The translations under genes were made by a program, and so were the position numbers. Positions 41,455 to 48,383 of a stretch of DNA of 48,383 bases are shown in pieces. This DNA is from a bacterium. GTDB taxonomy: Bacteria; Bdellovibrionota; Bacteriovoracia; Bacteriovoracales; Bacteriovoracaceae. Every line of letters begins with the position of its first letter. Positions within the stretch are counted from its first letter, which is position 1. The notes beneath the pieces were generated by a model that searched no databases, was not told the origin of the DNA, and worked only from the letters and a program-made list of their open reading frames with translations. The stretch covers positions 1 through 48,383 of the forward strand of contig JAUHVL010000025.1 in the NCBI GenBank assembly GCA_030425045.1, written 5' to 3'.

Positions 41455-42954
41455 ATGTTTAAACATTTTAAAGAGCTATATGAGTCTCATCAAAAAGGTG
41501 AGGTCTTCTCAATAGTGCCATTGATTTTTTTGGCCATTGTTCTTTATCTTCAGCAGGCTTGGGTTCCAGGTTTTTTTCATGATGGCTATTTGTATGCTGC
41601 TTTTGGTAAACACGCTAGTGAGTTAGGCCATTGGCTGATACCCCATCTTAATTTTTCAACTTATAGTGAGTTTCCTGATCATTCACCTTTTTTATTCATG
41701 CTTGAAGGACTGTTCTTTAAACTTTTTGGAAGTGGAGAAACACAGGCAAGAATTTTTGGAGCACTTTTTTCTCTTACAACGGTTTGTTGTCTTTATCTCT
41801 TTCTTGAAAAAAATACAAATAGAAAAAGGGCCTTCTATACAACTCTCGCTTTTATCTCCATTTACCCCCTCATTAAAAAGACGAGATTTCCTAACATGGA
41901 TTTGGCCATCATGCTGTCGATGATGCTTGCCTTTTTTTCTTATTATAAAAATGAGTGGTATAAATGTGGTTTCTTTTCCGGTCTCTCTCTTTTGATAAAA
42001 GGACCGATTGCCTTTCTGATTCCTCTTGTGATTTTTGTTCACTTCGTCCTTACAAAAAGTTGGGATAAATTAAAATCACCTAAACCATGGCTTTCTTTTG
42101 TGATGGCATTTGCTATTTTTTCGTTATGGCCTCTTTTACTTTATTTCAATGGCAGGATAGATATCTTCACTAAGTATCTCCACTCTACTTTTTCTCATAC
42201 GATTTCCGGTGGGAGAGGTTTAGAGAGTTATCAGTTTCATGCTTACTTTGTATTTCTACTCAAGCAAACACCTCATCTTTTTCTTTTGCTGATTTATGTT
42301 TTGATTAAGAAAAAAGATGACCTTACAAAGTTTTCTCTTGTCGCTTTTATAACGATCTTGCTTTTTTTAACGGCTCAAAAGCTTAAGTATAGCCATTATC
42401 TCATCGTTTTATATCCTTACTATGCACTTGCGGTAGGTGAAGCTCTGGAGAGGATTAAAGATGATCTAAGCCAAAAGGTTTCTTTTTTTATTAAAACGAT
42501 CACCACTATTGGCGCGCTGGTATTATTAATTTTTCCTCTCACAACTAAAATTAAAAGAGATGTTCCTCTTTATGAAACGAAAGAAGTTGTCGAAAGCATT
42601 AAAGTAAAACCAAATGCATGGGCCATCATTGGTGATAGTTATCCATTTTTTGCGGCAACGAATTTCTTTGCTTATTACCATCATGCAGATGTATATCGTG
42701 CTAAACATTCAATGATTGAGGCTTGGTTGTCAGAACAGGATTTAGACTCTCATGTCATTAAAGATTTCGATCACGATGTAAATAAGTATCAATGGGGATT
42801 TCTTGTTCGAAGTGATGATGTGAAGTTATGGCGCTCGCAATATGCTCAGTTTAATGAAAAATTAGTAGCGGTGAAGTCTTTTAACAGAAAGGGTTTAACT
42901 CTACTTCTTCCTAAGGTCTATTTCTATAGTGACTCCCTGTTCAAGCTGCCTTGA
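41455..42954 (+). CDS. ArnT/PMT-like GT-C glycosyltransferase
   Basis: 499 residues. The first periplasmic loop FFHDGYLYAAF carries the catalytic acidic residue (D43), and FPDHSPFLFMLEGLFFKLFG is the second GT83/GT39 signature. RFPNMDLAIMLSMM and LLIKGPIAFLIPL are the conserved helices of ArnT-like enzymes. About ten transmembrane helices are followed by a short periplasmic C-terminal domain. It should move a sugar from polyprenyl phosphate to lipid A or a glycan; the substrate is unknown. The gene overlaps the convergent GT-C gene by 54 bp, the largest overlap in the window. Confidence 0.87.
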   Translation: MFKHFKELYESHQKGEVFSIVPLIFLAIVLYLQQAWVPGFFHDGYLYAAFGKHASELGHWLIPHLNFSTYSEFPDHSPFLFMLEGLFFKLFGSGETQARIFGALFSLTTVCCLYLFLEKNTNRKRAFYTTLAFISIYPLIKKTRFPNMDLAIMLSMMLAFFSYYKNEWYKCGFFSGLSLLIKGPIAFLIPLVIFVHFVLTKSWDKLKSPKPWLSFVMAFAIFSLWPLLLYFNGRIDIFTKYLHSTFSHTISGGRGLESYQFHAYFVFLLKQTPHLFLLLIYVLIKKKDDLTKFSLVAFITILLFLTAQKLKYSHYLIVLYPYYALAVGEALERIKDDLSQKVSFFIKTITTIGALVLLIFPLTTKIKRDVPLYETKEVVESIKVKPNAWAIIGDSYPFFAATNFFAYYHHADVYRAKHSMIEAWLSEQDLDSHVIKDFDHDVNKYQWGFLVRSDDVKLWRSQYAQFNEKLVAVKSFNRKGLTLLLPKVYFYSDSLFKLP

Positions 42955-44151
42955 ATAAGTCGTGCCATAGTCGCCTTGTTTTGATCCATGATTAAAGTGA
43001 ATATAAGTTAAAAAGTTTGCTGTAATAAAAGCTTGAATTAAGAGAACGGAAACTAATATTTTTTTATGTTCAATAAATAATTTTGCTAGCCAAATATAGA
43101 CAAAAGGGTAAGCAATAATCATATAGTGCTCATGAACTGTCACTCCTGAAAAACCCATCACCAAACCAAGACCTATGAGACAGGAAAAAAGGTAGAAATC
43201 AATTTCACTCCAATCATCAAAGAACCTGCCAGTTGATACTGCTACCTTGAAATTTTTTAAATACGCTGGAAGAAGTTTTAATTTCCTTAATCCAAGTGAG
43301 ATTAAAACCAGATGGCACATTCCAATAAGGTAAGTAGGAATTGAGAAGATAATGGGGTATTGTATAAAGTCCCAAAAATCTTTTTTAAGTGCGTACCGAA
43401 GGTGAATTCCTAGAGCATCAAAAGCCCAAAAATAAAAAAATCTAAATTTATAAATATTTTTCCATTTGAGTCCACCACCGGCACTGGCGTCTATCAGGTA
43501 GTAGAGCCATGGAAGCATGGGTAATGTTCCGATCACACTGCCGACAACCCACCAAGCAAGCCAGGTACTTTTTTGTTTTTGAGCTCTATCGTAAATTAAT
43601 GTGCAAAGAAAGAGGCCAAAAGAAAAAAAGAATCCACTCATGTGAATCTGGCCGACTAAGGCACCGATGGCACTCCAGAGGAGAATTCCCCAAACTTTGT
43701 TACGATAGAGATGCCCTAAGATAATGAAAAAAACAAAAAAAGGAAGAATGTCTTGGGCCCAAATTTTTCTACTAAATAAAACGGCCAGAGGAGAGACACA
43801 CATTAAAAGAATACCCCAAAGCCAAATATCTCTTTCTGATTCTTTGATACGTTTTTTGATGAGAAATAAATAAGATAAAATCGTTATGATATTTAAGCCC
43901 ATCACAAAACGAACCATTCCGATTGGTGTGTCTGTAAATAAGGCAAAAAATGAAAATGGCCAAATGCTCATACCGGGGTTTCTGACATTAACCCCACTTC
44001 GCATCCCAAGCCAGCTCCACATCTCTCCTGAGGCGATCGCTTGCGCCATTTCAAACATCCAAGCTTCGTCGTATTTCCATTCCATATCTCCTGCCCAGAT
44101 AAGTCTGAAGATTATTCCTAGAGATACAAAAAGAGTGATGACGTTTTTCAT
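42901..44151 (-). CDS. GT-C-type membrane glycosyltransferase candidate
   Basis: 416 residues with about ten helices. EWKYDEAWMFEMA in the first loop (D28/E29) is the GT-C acidic pair, followed by NPGMSIWPFSFFALF, similar in position to the PPL motif of PMT_2 proteins. The middle has SPLAVLFSRKIWAQDILPFF, shared with GT39-like transferases. The donor is presumably polyprenyl-phosphate sugar. It is coupled to the upstream gene by an ATGA-type 4-bp overlap. Confidence 0.75.
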   Translation of the reverse strand: MKNVITLFVSLGIIFRLIWAGDMEWKYDEAWMFEMAQAIASGEMWSWLGMRSGVNVRNPGMSIWPFSFFALFTDTPIGMVRFVMGLNIITILSYLFLIKKRIKESERDIWLWGILLMCVSPLAVLFSRKIWAQDILPFFVFFIILGHLYRNKVWGILLWSAIGALVGQIHMSGFFFSFGLFLCTLIYDRAQKQKSTWLAWWVVGSVIGTLPMLPWLYYLIDASAGGGLKWKNIYKFRFFYFWAFDALGIHLRYALKKDFWDFIQYPIIFSIPTYLIGMCHLVLISLGLRKLKLLPAYLKNFKVAVSTGRFFDDWSEIDFYLFSCLIGLGLVMGFSGVTVHEHYMIIAYPFVYIWLAKLFIEHKKILVSVLLIQAFITANFLTYIHFNHGSKQGDYGTTYSRQLEQGVTIEIDLRKK

Positions 44152-45491
44152 TTGGCCGACGTTAGTTTTCTATTGTGGATAAGATAGAGAGATAAAATGG
44201 CCAAAATAAAAATCAAGGGAAATAAGTAAGAAAACCCATTTTTGAAAACTCTAAAAACTAAATTGGGTAAATTACTTTGAGTTAACTCACCTGATATAAA
44301 AAGAGGCCATAAATGTTCTTTAAAGGGGAAGACATAGTCAGGGGCGTAGATAGGATGAGTTGCTTTTGCAACCCAGTTACTTACAAAGCCAATTATGATG
44401 AGAACGATTGCTGAGATTCGATGCTGATGAAATTGAGGGATAAATTTCAAGCTGGCAAATATCGCTAACGCGGTTACCGGAACCAGATATCTTGGGCCAT
44501 GAGAATAACCACCGTGCCATACAAAAAATGAAGACATTAAAAGCATAAAAGTAATACTTCCTAAGAAACTAATTGTTTTGAACTGAAATTTTTGTTCTTT
44601 GATTACAATATAAAGAGAGAGCAATAGGATGGGAGAATAGAAAAAGAGACCTCTATTTAATCCAAAAAGTAATTCCCAAAAAACTTCAGGTTTAGGAAGT
44701 GAGAATCCAAGATCATGACTCATTTGCTGGAATTGTTCACTCGCTTCAAACATATAAAGTGGCTTGAGTGGATGACCTGTAAATGAGTAATGATAAAACA
44801 GAATAATAAGAAGAGGGGTAAGTCCGCCGAGGGCAAGCTTTATAAAACCTTCATGGTTTTTTTCTTTGAGGATAAAGATGACCATAAAAATAGCAAAAAT
44901 TGCGATTTGGTATTCGGCCATGACAGCAAGACCCATGGCCAGACCTGCAATCAAAAATTTCTTCTTTTCAAAAAGAATTAAAGAGACCAAGAGAAACAAG
45001 GTCGTCAGCAAATGTCCCCAAAGAGCTCCACTATAGGCAAATAAGTTACTTCCGTAACAAAGGCCCATCACCCAAAGAGAACTTTGAAATAAATTTGAGA
45101 CCTTTTTTTCTAAAGTGAGTGTAAAAATTAAAAGGATCAAAACAAAAGGAATACTGCCCGTCACGATTGACCCAAGTCCAATCGCATTGGTTAAATTATC
45201 GAGCCTTTTTTCTAAATCAAAAGTTTTAACCTTGCTAAGAATATAAACAAAAGGAGTGAGGACCATGGTGGCAAGAGGTGCCTTGTCTAAATAATAATGT
45301 CCATCAATGATGGCCTTATCGACTGTAATATCGGCATACCGATCAATCTTCCAAGTCCCCTCAAGGGCAAGAGAAAGAGCCGGGGCCGCTCGAACAACGG
45401 CTGCGGATGCAGGGCGTCCATCTAGAAAATAACTCGATAAAAAGAGGTTTATCACCATAAAGAAAAAAAGATAAAGACGACGATGTGACAT
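44148..45491 (-). CDS. Polytopic membrane protein, GT-C-like
   Basis: 447 residues with about ten to eleven hydrophobic segments. The N-terminal loop ends with IDGHYYLDKAPLATMVLTPF, a variant of the DGxYYSDKPPG pattern common to an unnamed group of bacterial GT-C-like membrane proteins. A LNRGLFFYSPILLLSLY segment and WHGGYSHGPRYLVPV are also typical of that group. No donor can be assigned. It starts six bases after TAAGAT on the minus strand, with no ribosome-binding site, and it is coupled to the following GT-C gene. Confidence 0.75.
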   Translation of the reverse strand: MSHRRLYLFFFMVINLFLSSYFLDGRPASAAVVRAAPALSLALEGTWKIDRYADITVDKAIIDGHYYLDKAPLATMVLTPFVYILSKVKTFDLEKRLDNLTNAIGLGSIVTGSIPFVLILLIFTLTLEKKVSNLFQSSLWVMGLCYGSNLFAYSGALWGHLLTTLFLLVSLILFEKKKFLIAGLAMGLAVMAEYQIAIFAIFMVIFILKEKNHEGFIKLALGGLTPLLIILFYHYSFTGHPLKPLYMFEASEQFQQMSHDLGFSLPKPEVFWELLFGLNRGLFFYSPILLLSLYIVIKEQKFQFKTISFLGSITFMLLMSSFFVWHGGYSHGPRYLVPVTALAIFASLKFIPQFHQHRISAIVLIIIGFVSNWVAKATHPIYAPDYVFPFKEHLWPLFISGELTQSNLPNLVFRVFKNGFSYLFPLIFILAILSLYLIHNRKLTSAK

Positions 45492-45497
45492 GAGCTT

Positions 45498-45503
45498 ATC
45501 TTA
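45498..45503 (-). promoter_or_regulatory. -10 hexamer TAAGAT six bases before the start at 45491
   Basis: On the minus strand TAAGAT occupies 45498-45503; six bases separate it from the ATG. No clear -35 element is seen. Confidence 0.35.
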
Positions 45504-45530
45504 ACGATTTCTTGATCGATATCATAGTGA

Positions 45531-46277
45531 TCATTTGATATTTTTTACCTTTCCCGGGAAGTTGATGATCTCAGGACCGCTTACCATAAAAACGCCAACG
45601 GGTTCGACTTTCTTATTGGCCGCAATATTTTCAAGATATCCTTTTTGCGTAAATTTTTCGAAAAGAATGGCGACTTGTTGTTTAAATTCTTCCGATGATT
45701 TCTTCGTTAATCTTGTGCTTGCCGCTTTGTAGAGATAGTGAGGTTCCTTGTTGAGAGCATGATCCAGTAAATGCCTACTCCAATCGTTGAATATTTTGGA
45801 TTGTAGTTTTGTTAGTTTTGAGAATTGAACAAAGCCTTCTTCTGAAAGTTCATACTCTTTTTTCTTATTTAATTTAAGTAAGCCAAGTTGAGATAGTTTT
45901 TCACAGTATAATGAGACACACTTCTCTGTGAGTTGATTTTTCTCTTGAACGATTTTAGCTGATTTGTAGAGTGTGAACTGGCGGTAAAACTTAAAGTATT
46001 CAGGTTGATCCAAGAAGAATTTTTCAAGTTCCTTATCGATTTTGATAACAGGTAATTTATTATTTTCGTAAAGAGAAACTAAGTCCGAGAAAGAAACACC
46101 GACTACGTCACAAATACTCATCAATTTATCTAAGGAGCAATTTTTTTGAGAAAAGATTCTTTTCAACGTTGATTCCGCAACCTGAAGTTCTTGAGCGAGG
46201 CTTTTATAGGTAAACCCTTTGCTTTTCATTATTTTTTTAAGACTTTCAAAAACGAGTTCTGTTTCACTAGGCTTCAT
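45531..46277 (-). CDS. XRE-type helix-turn-helix transcriptional regulator
   Basis: 248 residues. The N-terminal DNA-binding domain (about residues 8-62) has the lambda-repressor-like pattern YKSLAQELQVAESTLKRIFS. A C-terminal domain of about 180 residues contains a winged-helix-like stretch ending in KKEYELSEEGFVQFSKL. The layout recalls the multi-domain XRE regulators frequent in Bdellovibrionota. It is transcribed away from the small secreted protein gene at 46390, and the region between holds a perfect 8-bp inverted repeat overlapping the divergent promoter, so it probably controls that gene and itself. A TAAAGT lies seven bases before its ATG. Confidence 0.82.
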   Translation of the reverse strand: MKPSETELVFESLKKIMKSKGFTYKSLAQELQVAESTLKRIFSQKNCSLDKLMSICDVVGVSFSDLVSLYENNKLPVIKIDKELEKFFLDQPEYFKFYRQFTLYKSAKIVQEKNQLTEKCVSLYCEKLSQLGLLKLNKKKEYELSEEGFVQFSKLTKLQSKIFNDWSRHLLDHALNKEPHYLYKAASTRLTKKSSEEFKQQVAILFEKFTQKGYLENIAANKKVEPVGVFMVSGPEIINFPGKVKNIK

Positions 46278-46313
46278 TTCTTATACTTTATCCTTATTTT
46301 AGCATCATTTATT

Positions 46314-46345
46314 TATACCAAACGTACTTGTTTGACATTGGTATA
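46314..46345. promoter_or_regulatory. Operator-like inverted repeat TATACCAA/TTGGTATA
   Basis: TATACCAA (46314-46321) and TTGGTATA (46338-46345) form a perfect inverted repeat with a 16-bp gap, centre-to-centre about 24 bp. The right arm directly follows the -35 element TTGACA of the plus-strand promoter. It is most likely the binding site of the adjacent XRE regulator. Confidence 0.6.
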
Positions 46346-46360
46346 GCTATTTAATACTAA
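46332..46360 (+). promoter_or_regulatory. Promoter of the DUF6265-like gene
   Basis: A consensus TTGACA (46332-46337), a 17-bp spacer and TACTAA (46355-46360) lie upstream of the ribosome-binding site AAGGAG and the ATG at 46390. An operator arm occupies the start of the spacer. Confidence 0.5.
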
Positions 46361-46389
46361 AAGAGACGCCATTTAAAAAGGAGAAAATA

Positions 46390-46938
46390 ATGCGCTTACT
46401 AATAATTTGTCTTTTTTCCCTCGCTCTCTTTCCTTTATCAGCACAGGAAAAAGGTAGTGATTTCGAAAAAATGAATTGGATATCTGGTAGCTGGGTTGGT
46501 GAAGACAAAGGGCACAAACTCGAGTTGAATTTAAGCGGCACTGAGGGAGAAGTTCTACTTGGAAATTTTAAAAAATTAACTCCCATCAACGAGTTAAGGT
46601 TTGCTCGCTTTATGAATATGAGACCACTTAAGCAAGGTGGTGTGGTTTTACAATTGTACCCATTTTTCCAGCAAAGAGATGATTATTATGTATCGATAGA
46701 GCTGACTGAAAGTATGGTGCGCTTTCATCGCTATTACCCTAATGAGGTTTGTAATTTTGAAAAAGTTGAAGATGTATTAAATGATACTGGTGACCAGCTT
46801 AAATGTGATCGCTTTCCTGTTCAAATCGTCTATGAAAAGTTATCCGAAAGTGAATTTCAGGAAACATATATTGGATATCAGTACCATAACGGTGAACACC
46901 ACGATGTAAGCTTTAGCAGAACCTACAAAAGAAGGTAG
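46390..46938 (+). CDS. Small secreted DUF6265-like protein
   Basis: 182 residues. A signal peptide (about residues 1-20, ending LSAQ) is followed by MNWISGSWVGEDKGHKLEL, the opening motif of DUF6265-type domains, then a GEVLLGNF strand and a closing RTYKRR. The fold is probably a small beta-barrel of the lipocalin/heme-nitrobindin type; the ligand is unknown. A strong AAGGAG site and a consensus -35 indicate a regulated, efficiently expressed gene. Divergent from the XRE regulator, it seems unrelated in function to the polysaccharide genes. A lone Cys pair near residues 117 and 137 is present. Confidence 0.78.
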   Translation: MRLLIICLFSLALFPLSAQEKGSDFEKMNWISGSWVGEDKGHKLELNLSGTEGEVLLGNFKKLTPINELRFARFMNMRPLKQGGVVLQLYPFFQQRDDYYVSIELTESMVRFHRYYPNEVCNFEKVEDVLNDTGDQLKCDRFPVQIVYEKLSESEFQETYIGYQYHNGEHHDVSFSRTYKRR

Positions 46939-46966
46939 TTCTCGTTTTTCATATCCTAGTGGGCAA

Positions 46967-46975
46967 TGCTATCAT
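46967..46975 (+). promoter_or_regulatory. Extended -10 element, leaderless start of the GT87 gene
   Basis: TGcTATCAT (46967-46975) ends six bases before the ATG at 46982, and no ribosome-binding site is present. It lies 28 bp after the stop codon of the preceding gene. Confidence 0.45.
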
Positions 46976-46981
46976 TAGGAT

Positions 46982-48193
46982 ATGGATTTAAATTATAAAA
47001 AATACTATCAGTTTACATTGATATTATTGTCTTCATTTTTATTAGCATTTCTTTCGTTTTATATTGCTCCTGCCCTTTTTCATGGAGGGCAGCAGATGAA
47101 ACAGCTTCAGCTGCTTCCTTTTCTCGATCCTGTTGGAGCTGATCTAGATATTTATTTACGCTTTATTGAGTCATGGAGAGAGGGAACAGAGTTTCAGTGG
47201 AGTGACTCAAATATTTATCCACCGTTAAACACCTTAATCTTTTTACCTTTTACGTGGATATCGTATTTATGGTCTTTTGGGATTATTACTTTTCTTTCTT
47301 TTCTCTCCCTAATCTTTATCGTTCTTGTTTTCCCTTATAAAATGAGCGGTGAAAAATATATATTTTTACTCTCTTTTCCCGCCTTTATTTTAAGCCTTAT
47401 GACTTATCCTTTCCTCTTTGAAGTCGAAAGGGGGCAGTTTAATTTGATTGCAATGGCCATCTGTTTTTTAGGGATACAGCTTCGCTCGAAAAATAAAATG
47501 TTTTCTTACCTTTGCTTTTTGTTTTCAATTCAGCTGAAACTTTTTCCTGCTATTTTTGTTTTCTTTTTTGCAGGAAAAGACTGGAAAAAATACCTCATAT
47601 TAGGAGGAACAAGTTTTCTCTTACTCTTCTCTCTCGGCTATAAAAAGTTTGCTCATTTTTTATTTGCGATTAAAGAGCGTTCGAAAAGTGATATTTATGT
47701 CTCAGAAGTGAATACCTCGATTGACTCATTTTTTCGGTTAACTGAAAAGGTCATGAATGAGTGGGGAAATAGTGCTGCACTCAATGTTTTGCCAACAGTA
47801 GAGGCTTTAGCTTACATCGGAATGTTTGGAGTTCTCGCTGTAGGCTTATATGTATTTTTTAAAAAAGAATCTCATGGTGTGAATGCCGCTTTTCTTCTCA
47901 TTTGTACCATTATTACATTACTTTTACCCCAGACAAGTCATGACTATAAAATAAGTTACTTAGTCGGGCCTATCTTATACTTTATCGGAACCTTAGATTT
48001 TAAGAAAACGAATCTCGTCGCTGTTTGGCTGGTAGGCTTCTGCTATAGTTCGATGCTATGGCATTTTTGGGAGCATAAGCAAGGATCACAGCTCTTTCGG
48101 ATGAATACACCTGCGCTATTTATAATTCTCTTTATTTGCTTAATTCCAATTCTTGATTATTTTAAAAAGAAAAATGAAGTAGGTAAGATTTAA
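46982..48193 (+). CDS. GT87/DUF2029 family membrane mannosyltransferase-like protein
   Basis: 403 residues with about ten helices. GADLDIYLRFIESW in the first loop provides the catalytic acidic residue (D54 or D56), NIYPPLNTLIFLPF is the YPP motif, and VERGQFNLIAMAI followed by SIQLKLFPAIFVFF are the conserved GT87 signatures. GT87 enzymes use polyprenyl-phosphate mannose in better-known bacteria; the sugar here is unproven. It ends the window as a plus-strand gene, and its stop codon abuts repeat copy C. Confidence 0.85.
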   Translation: MDLNYKKYYQFTLILLSSFLLAFLSFYIAPALFHGGQQMKQLQLLPFLDPVGADLDIYLRFIESWREGTEFQWSDSNIYPPLNTLIFLPFTWISYLWSFGIITFLSFLSLIFIVLVFPYKMSGEKYIFLLSFPAFILSLMTYPFLFEVERGQFNLIAMAICFLGIQLRSKNKMFSYLCFLFSIQLKLFPAIFVFFFAGKDWKKYLILGGTSFLLLFSLGYKKFAHFLFAIKERSKSDIYVSEVNTSIDSFFRLTEKVMNEWGNSAALNVLPTVEALAYIGMFGVLAVGLYVFFKKESHGVNAAFLLICTIITLLLPQTSHDYKISYLVGPILYFIGTLDFKKTNLVAVWLVGFCYSSMLWHFWEHKQGSQLFRMNTPALFIILFICLIPILDYFKKKNEVGKI

Positions 48194-48383
48194 AAAGTGA
48201 TGTACTTAAATGGATATGCTTCATTTTCGAAATAAAAACTATTTTTTAAAAACCTTAATAAAACATCCTTGTTTTTCGACATTTAAAATGCTCCCGTCGT
48301 GGTCGCACCCACTTCGTGGGCAAGTTTTAAACATCCCTTGTTTTAAAATAGGAGATGACCAATACTTGCCCGAAGGGTCGGGG
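48191..48383 (+). repeat. Long palindromic intergenic repeat, copy C (5' part only)
   Basis: The sequence after the GT87 stop codon matches copy B from its first base (AAAGTGATG versus AACTGATG) through the core hairpins; the last 54 bases match window bases 1-54 with one mismatch. Two copies of CCTTGTTTT are present, at 48267-48275 and 48336-48344. The 3' part and any gene beyond lie outside the window. Confidence 0.88.

Noticed and set aside
1-48383. tRNA, rRNA, insertion sequences, prophage or plasmid replication genes
   Set aside because: I saw no transposase, integrase, Rep protein or recognisable structural RNA gene in either strand.

Overview
The window looks like a surface-polysaccharide (O-antigen/capsule/exopolysaccharide) locus from a low-GC, AT-rich Gram-negative bacterium. 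Nearly every one of its 41 genes makes nucleotide sugars, transfers or modifies sugars, or handles lipid-linked glycans. The low GC, lipoproteins with a lipobox, an XRE-type regulator and a Wzx/polymerase layout would fit a Bdellovibrionota (Bacteriovorax/Halobacteriovorax-like) genome, but this is inference; no rRNA, tRNA or phylogenetic marker is present.

Layout. 1-180: 3' part of a long palindromic repeat (copy A). 181-3214: sugar epimerase, CysQ, and a divergent GT4 glycosyltransferase. 3204-8129 (minus): rmlA-rmlB-fdtA/qdtA-fdtB/qdtB, a TIGR04325-like methyltransferase and a GT2, a dTDP-3-amino-3,6-dideoxyhexose module. 8211-13214 (plus): PseB-type dehydratase, GDP-mannose dehydratase-like enzyme, GT4, GT11 fucosyltransferase-like enzyme and GT2. 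13213-13526: repeat copy B. 13541-23182: sugar C-methyltransferase, polymerase/ligase-like membrane protein, GT4, an LTA-synthase-like phosphotransferase, a C1q/TNF-like exported protein and two polytopic membrane proteins. 23183-29489: initiating polyprenyl glycosylphosphotransferase with a PglF/WbpM-type dehydratase, methyltransferase, GT4 and Wzx flippase. 29464-34501: two GT4, an AsnB-like amidotransferase and a GT2. 34579-41353: a lipoprotein with six 36-residue Cys-pair repeats, facing an operon of two radical SAM proteins, an unknown protein, a GT4 and a DUF2079 membrane protein. 41455-48193: four GT-C-type membrane glycosyltransferase candidates around a divergent XRE-regulator/secreted-protein pair with an evident operator. 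48191-48383: repeat copy C, cut by the window end.

How it works together. The two dehydratase families, RmlAB/Fdt(Qdt)AB and the GDP-mannose branch supply unusual deoxy- and amino-sugars. The initiating transferase loads the first sugar-phosphate on undecaprenyl phosphate, soluble GT2/GT4/GT11 enzymes extend it, Wzx flips it and the polymerase-like protein joins units. GT-C proteins and the LTA-synthase-like protein would decorate glycan or lipid on the outer face of the membrane. Several pathways are incomplete here (no GDP-fucose synthase, no PseC, no Fdt/Qdt acyltransferase, no Wza/Wzc/Wzz), so part of the machinery must lie elsewhere.

The least ordinary features are a roughly 310-bp palindromic repeat that fills the spaces between convergent genes and lies at both window ends, a recurring leaderless-promoter pattern (a -10 hexamer six bases before the start codon), near-universal tail-to-tail overlap of the other convergent genes, and the twin radical-SAM operon beside the repeat lipoprotein.
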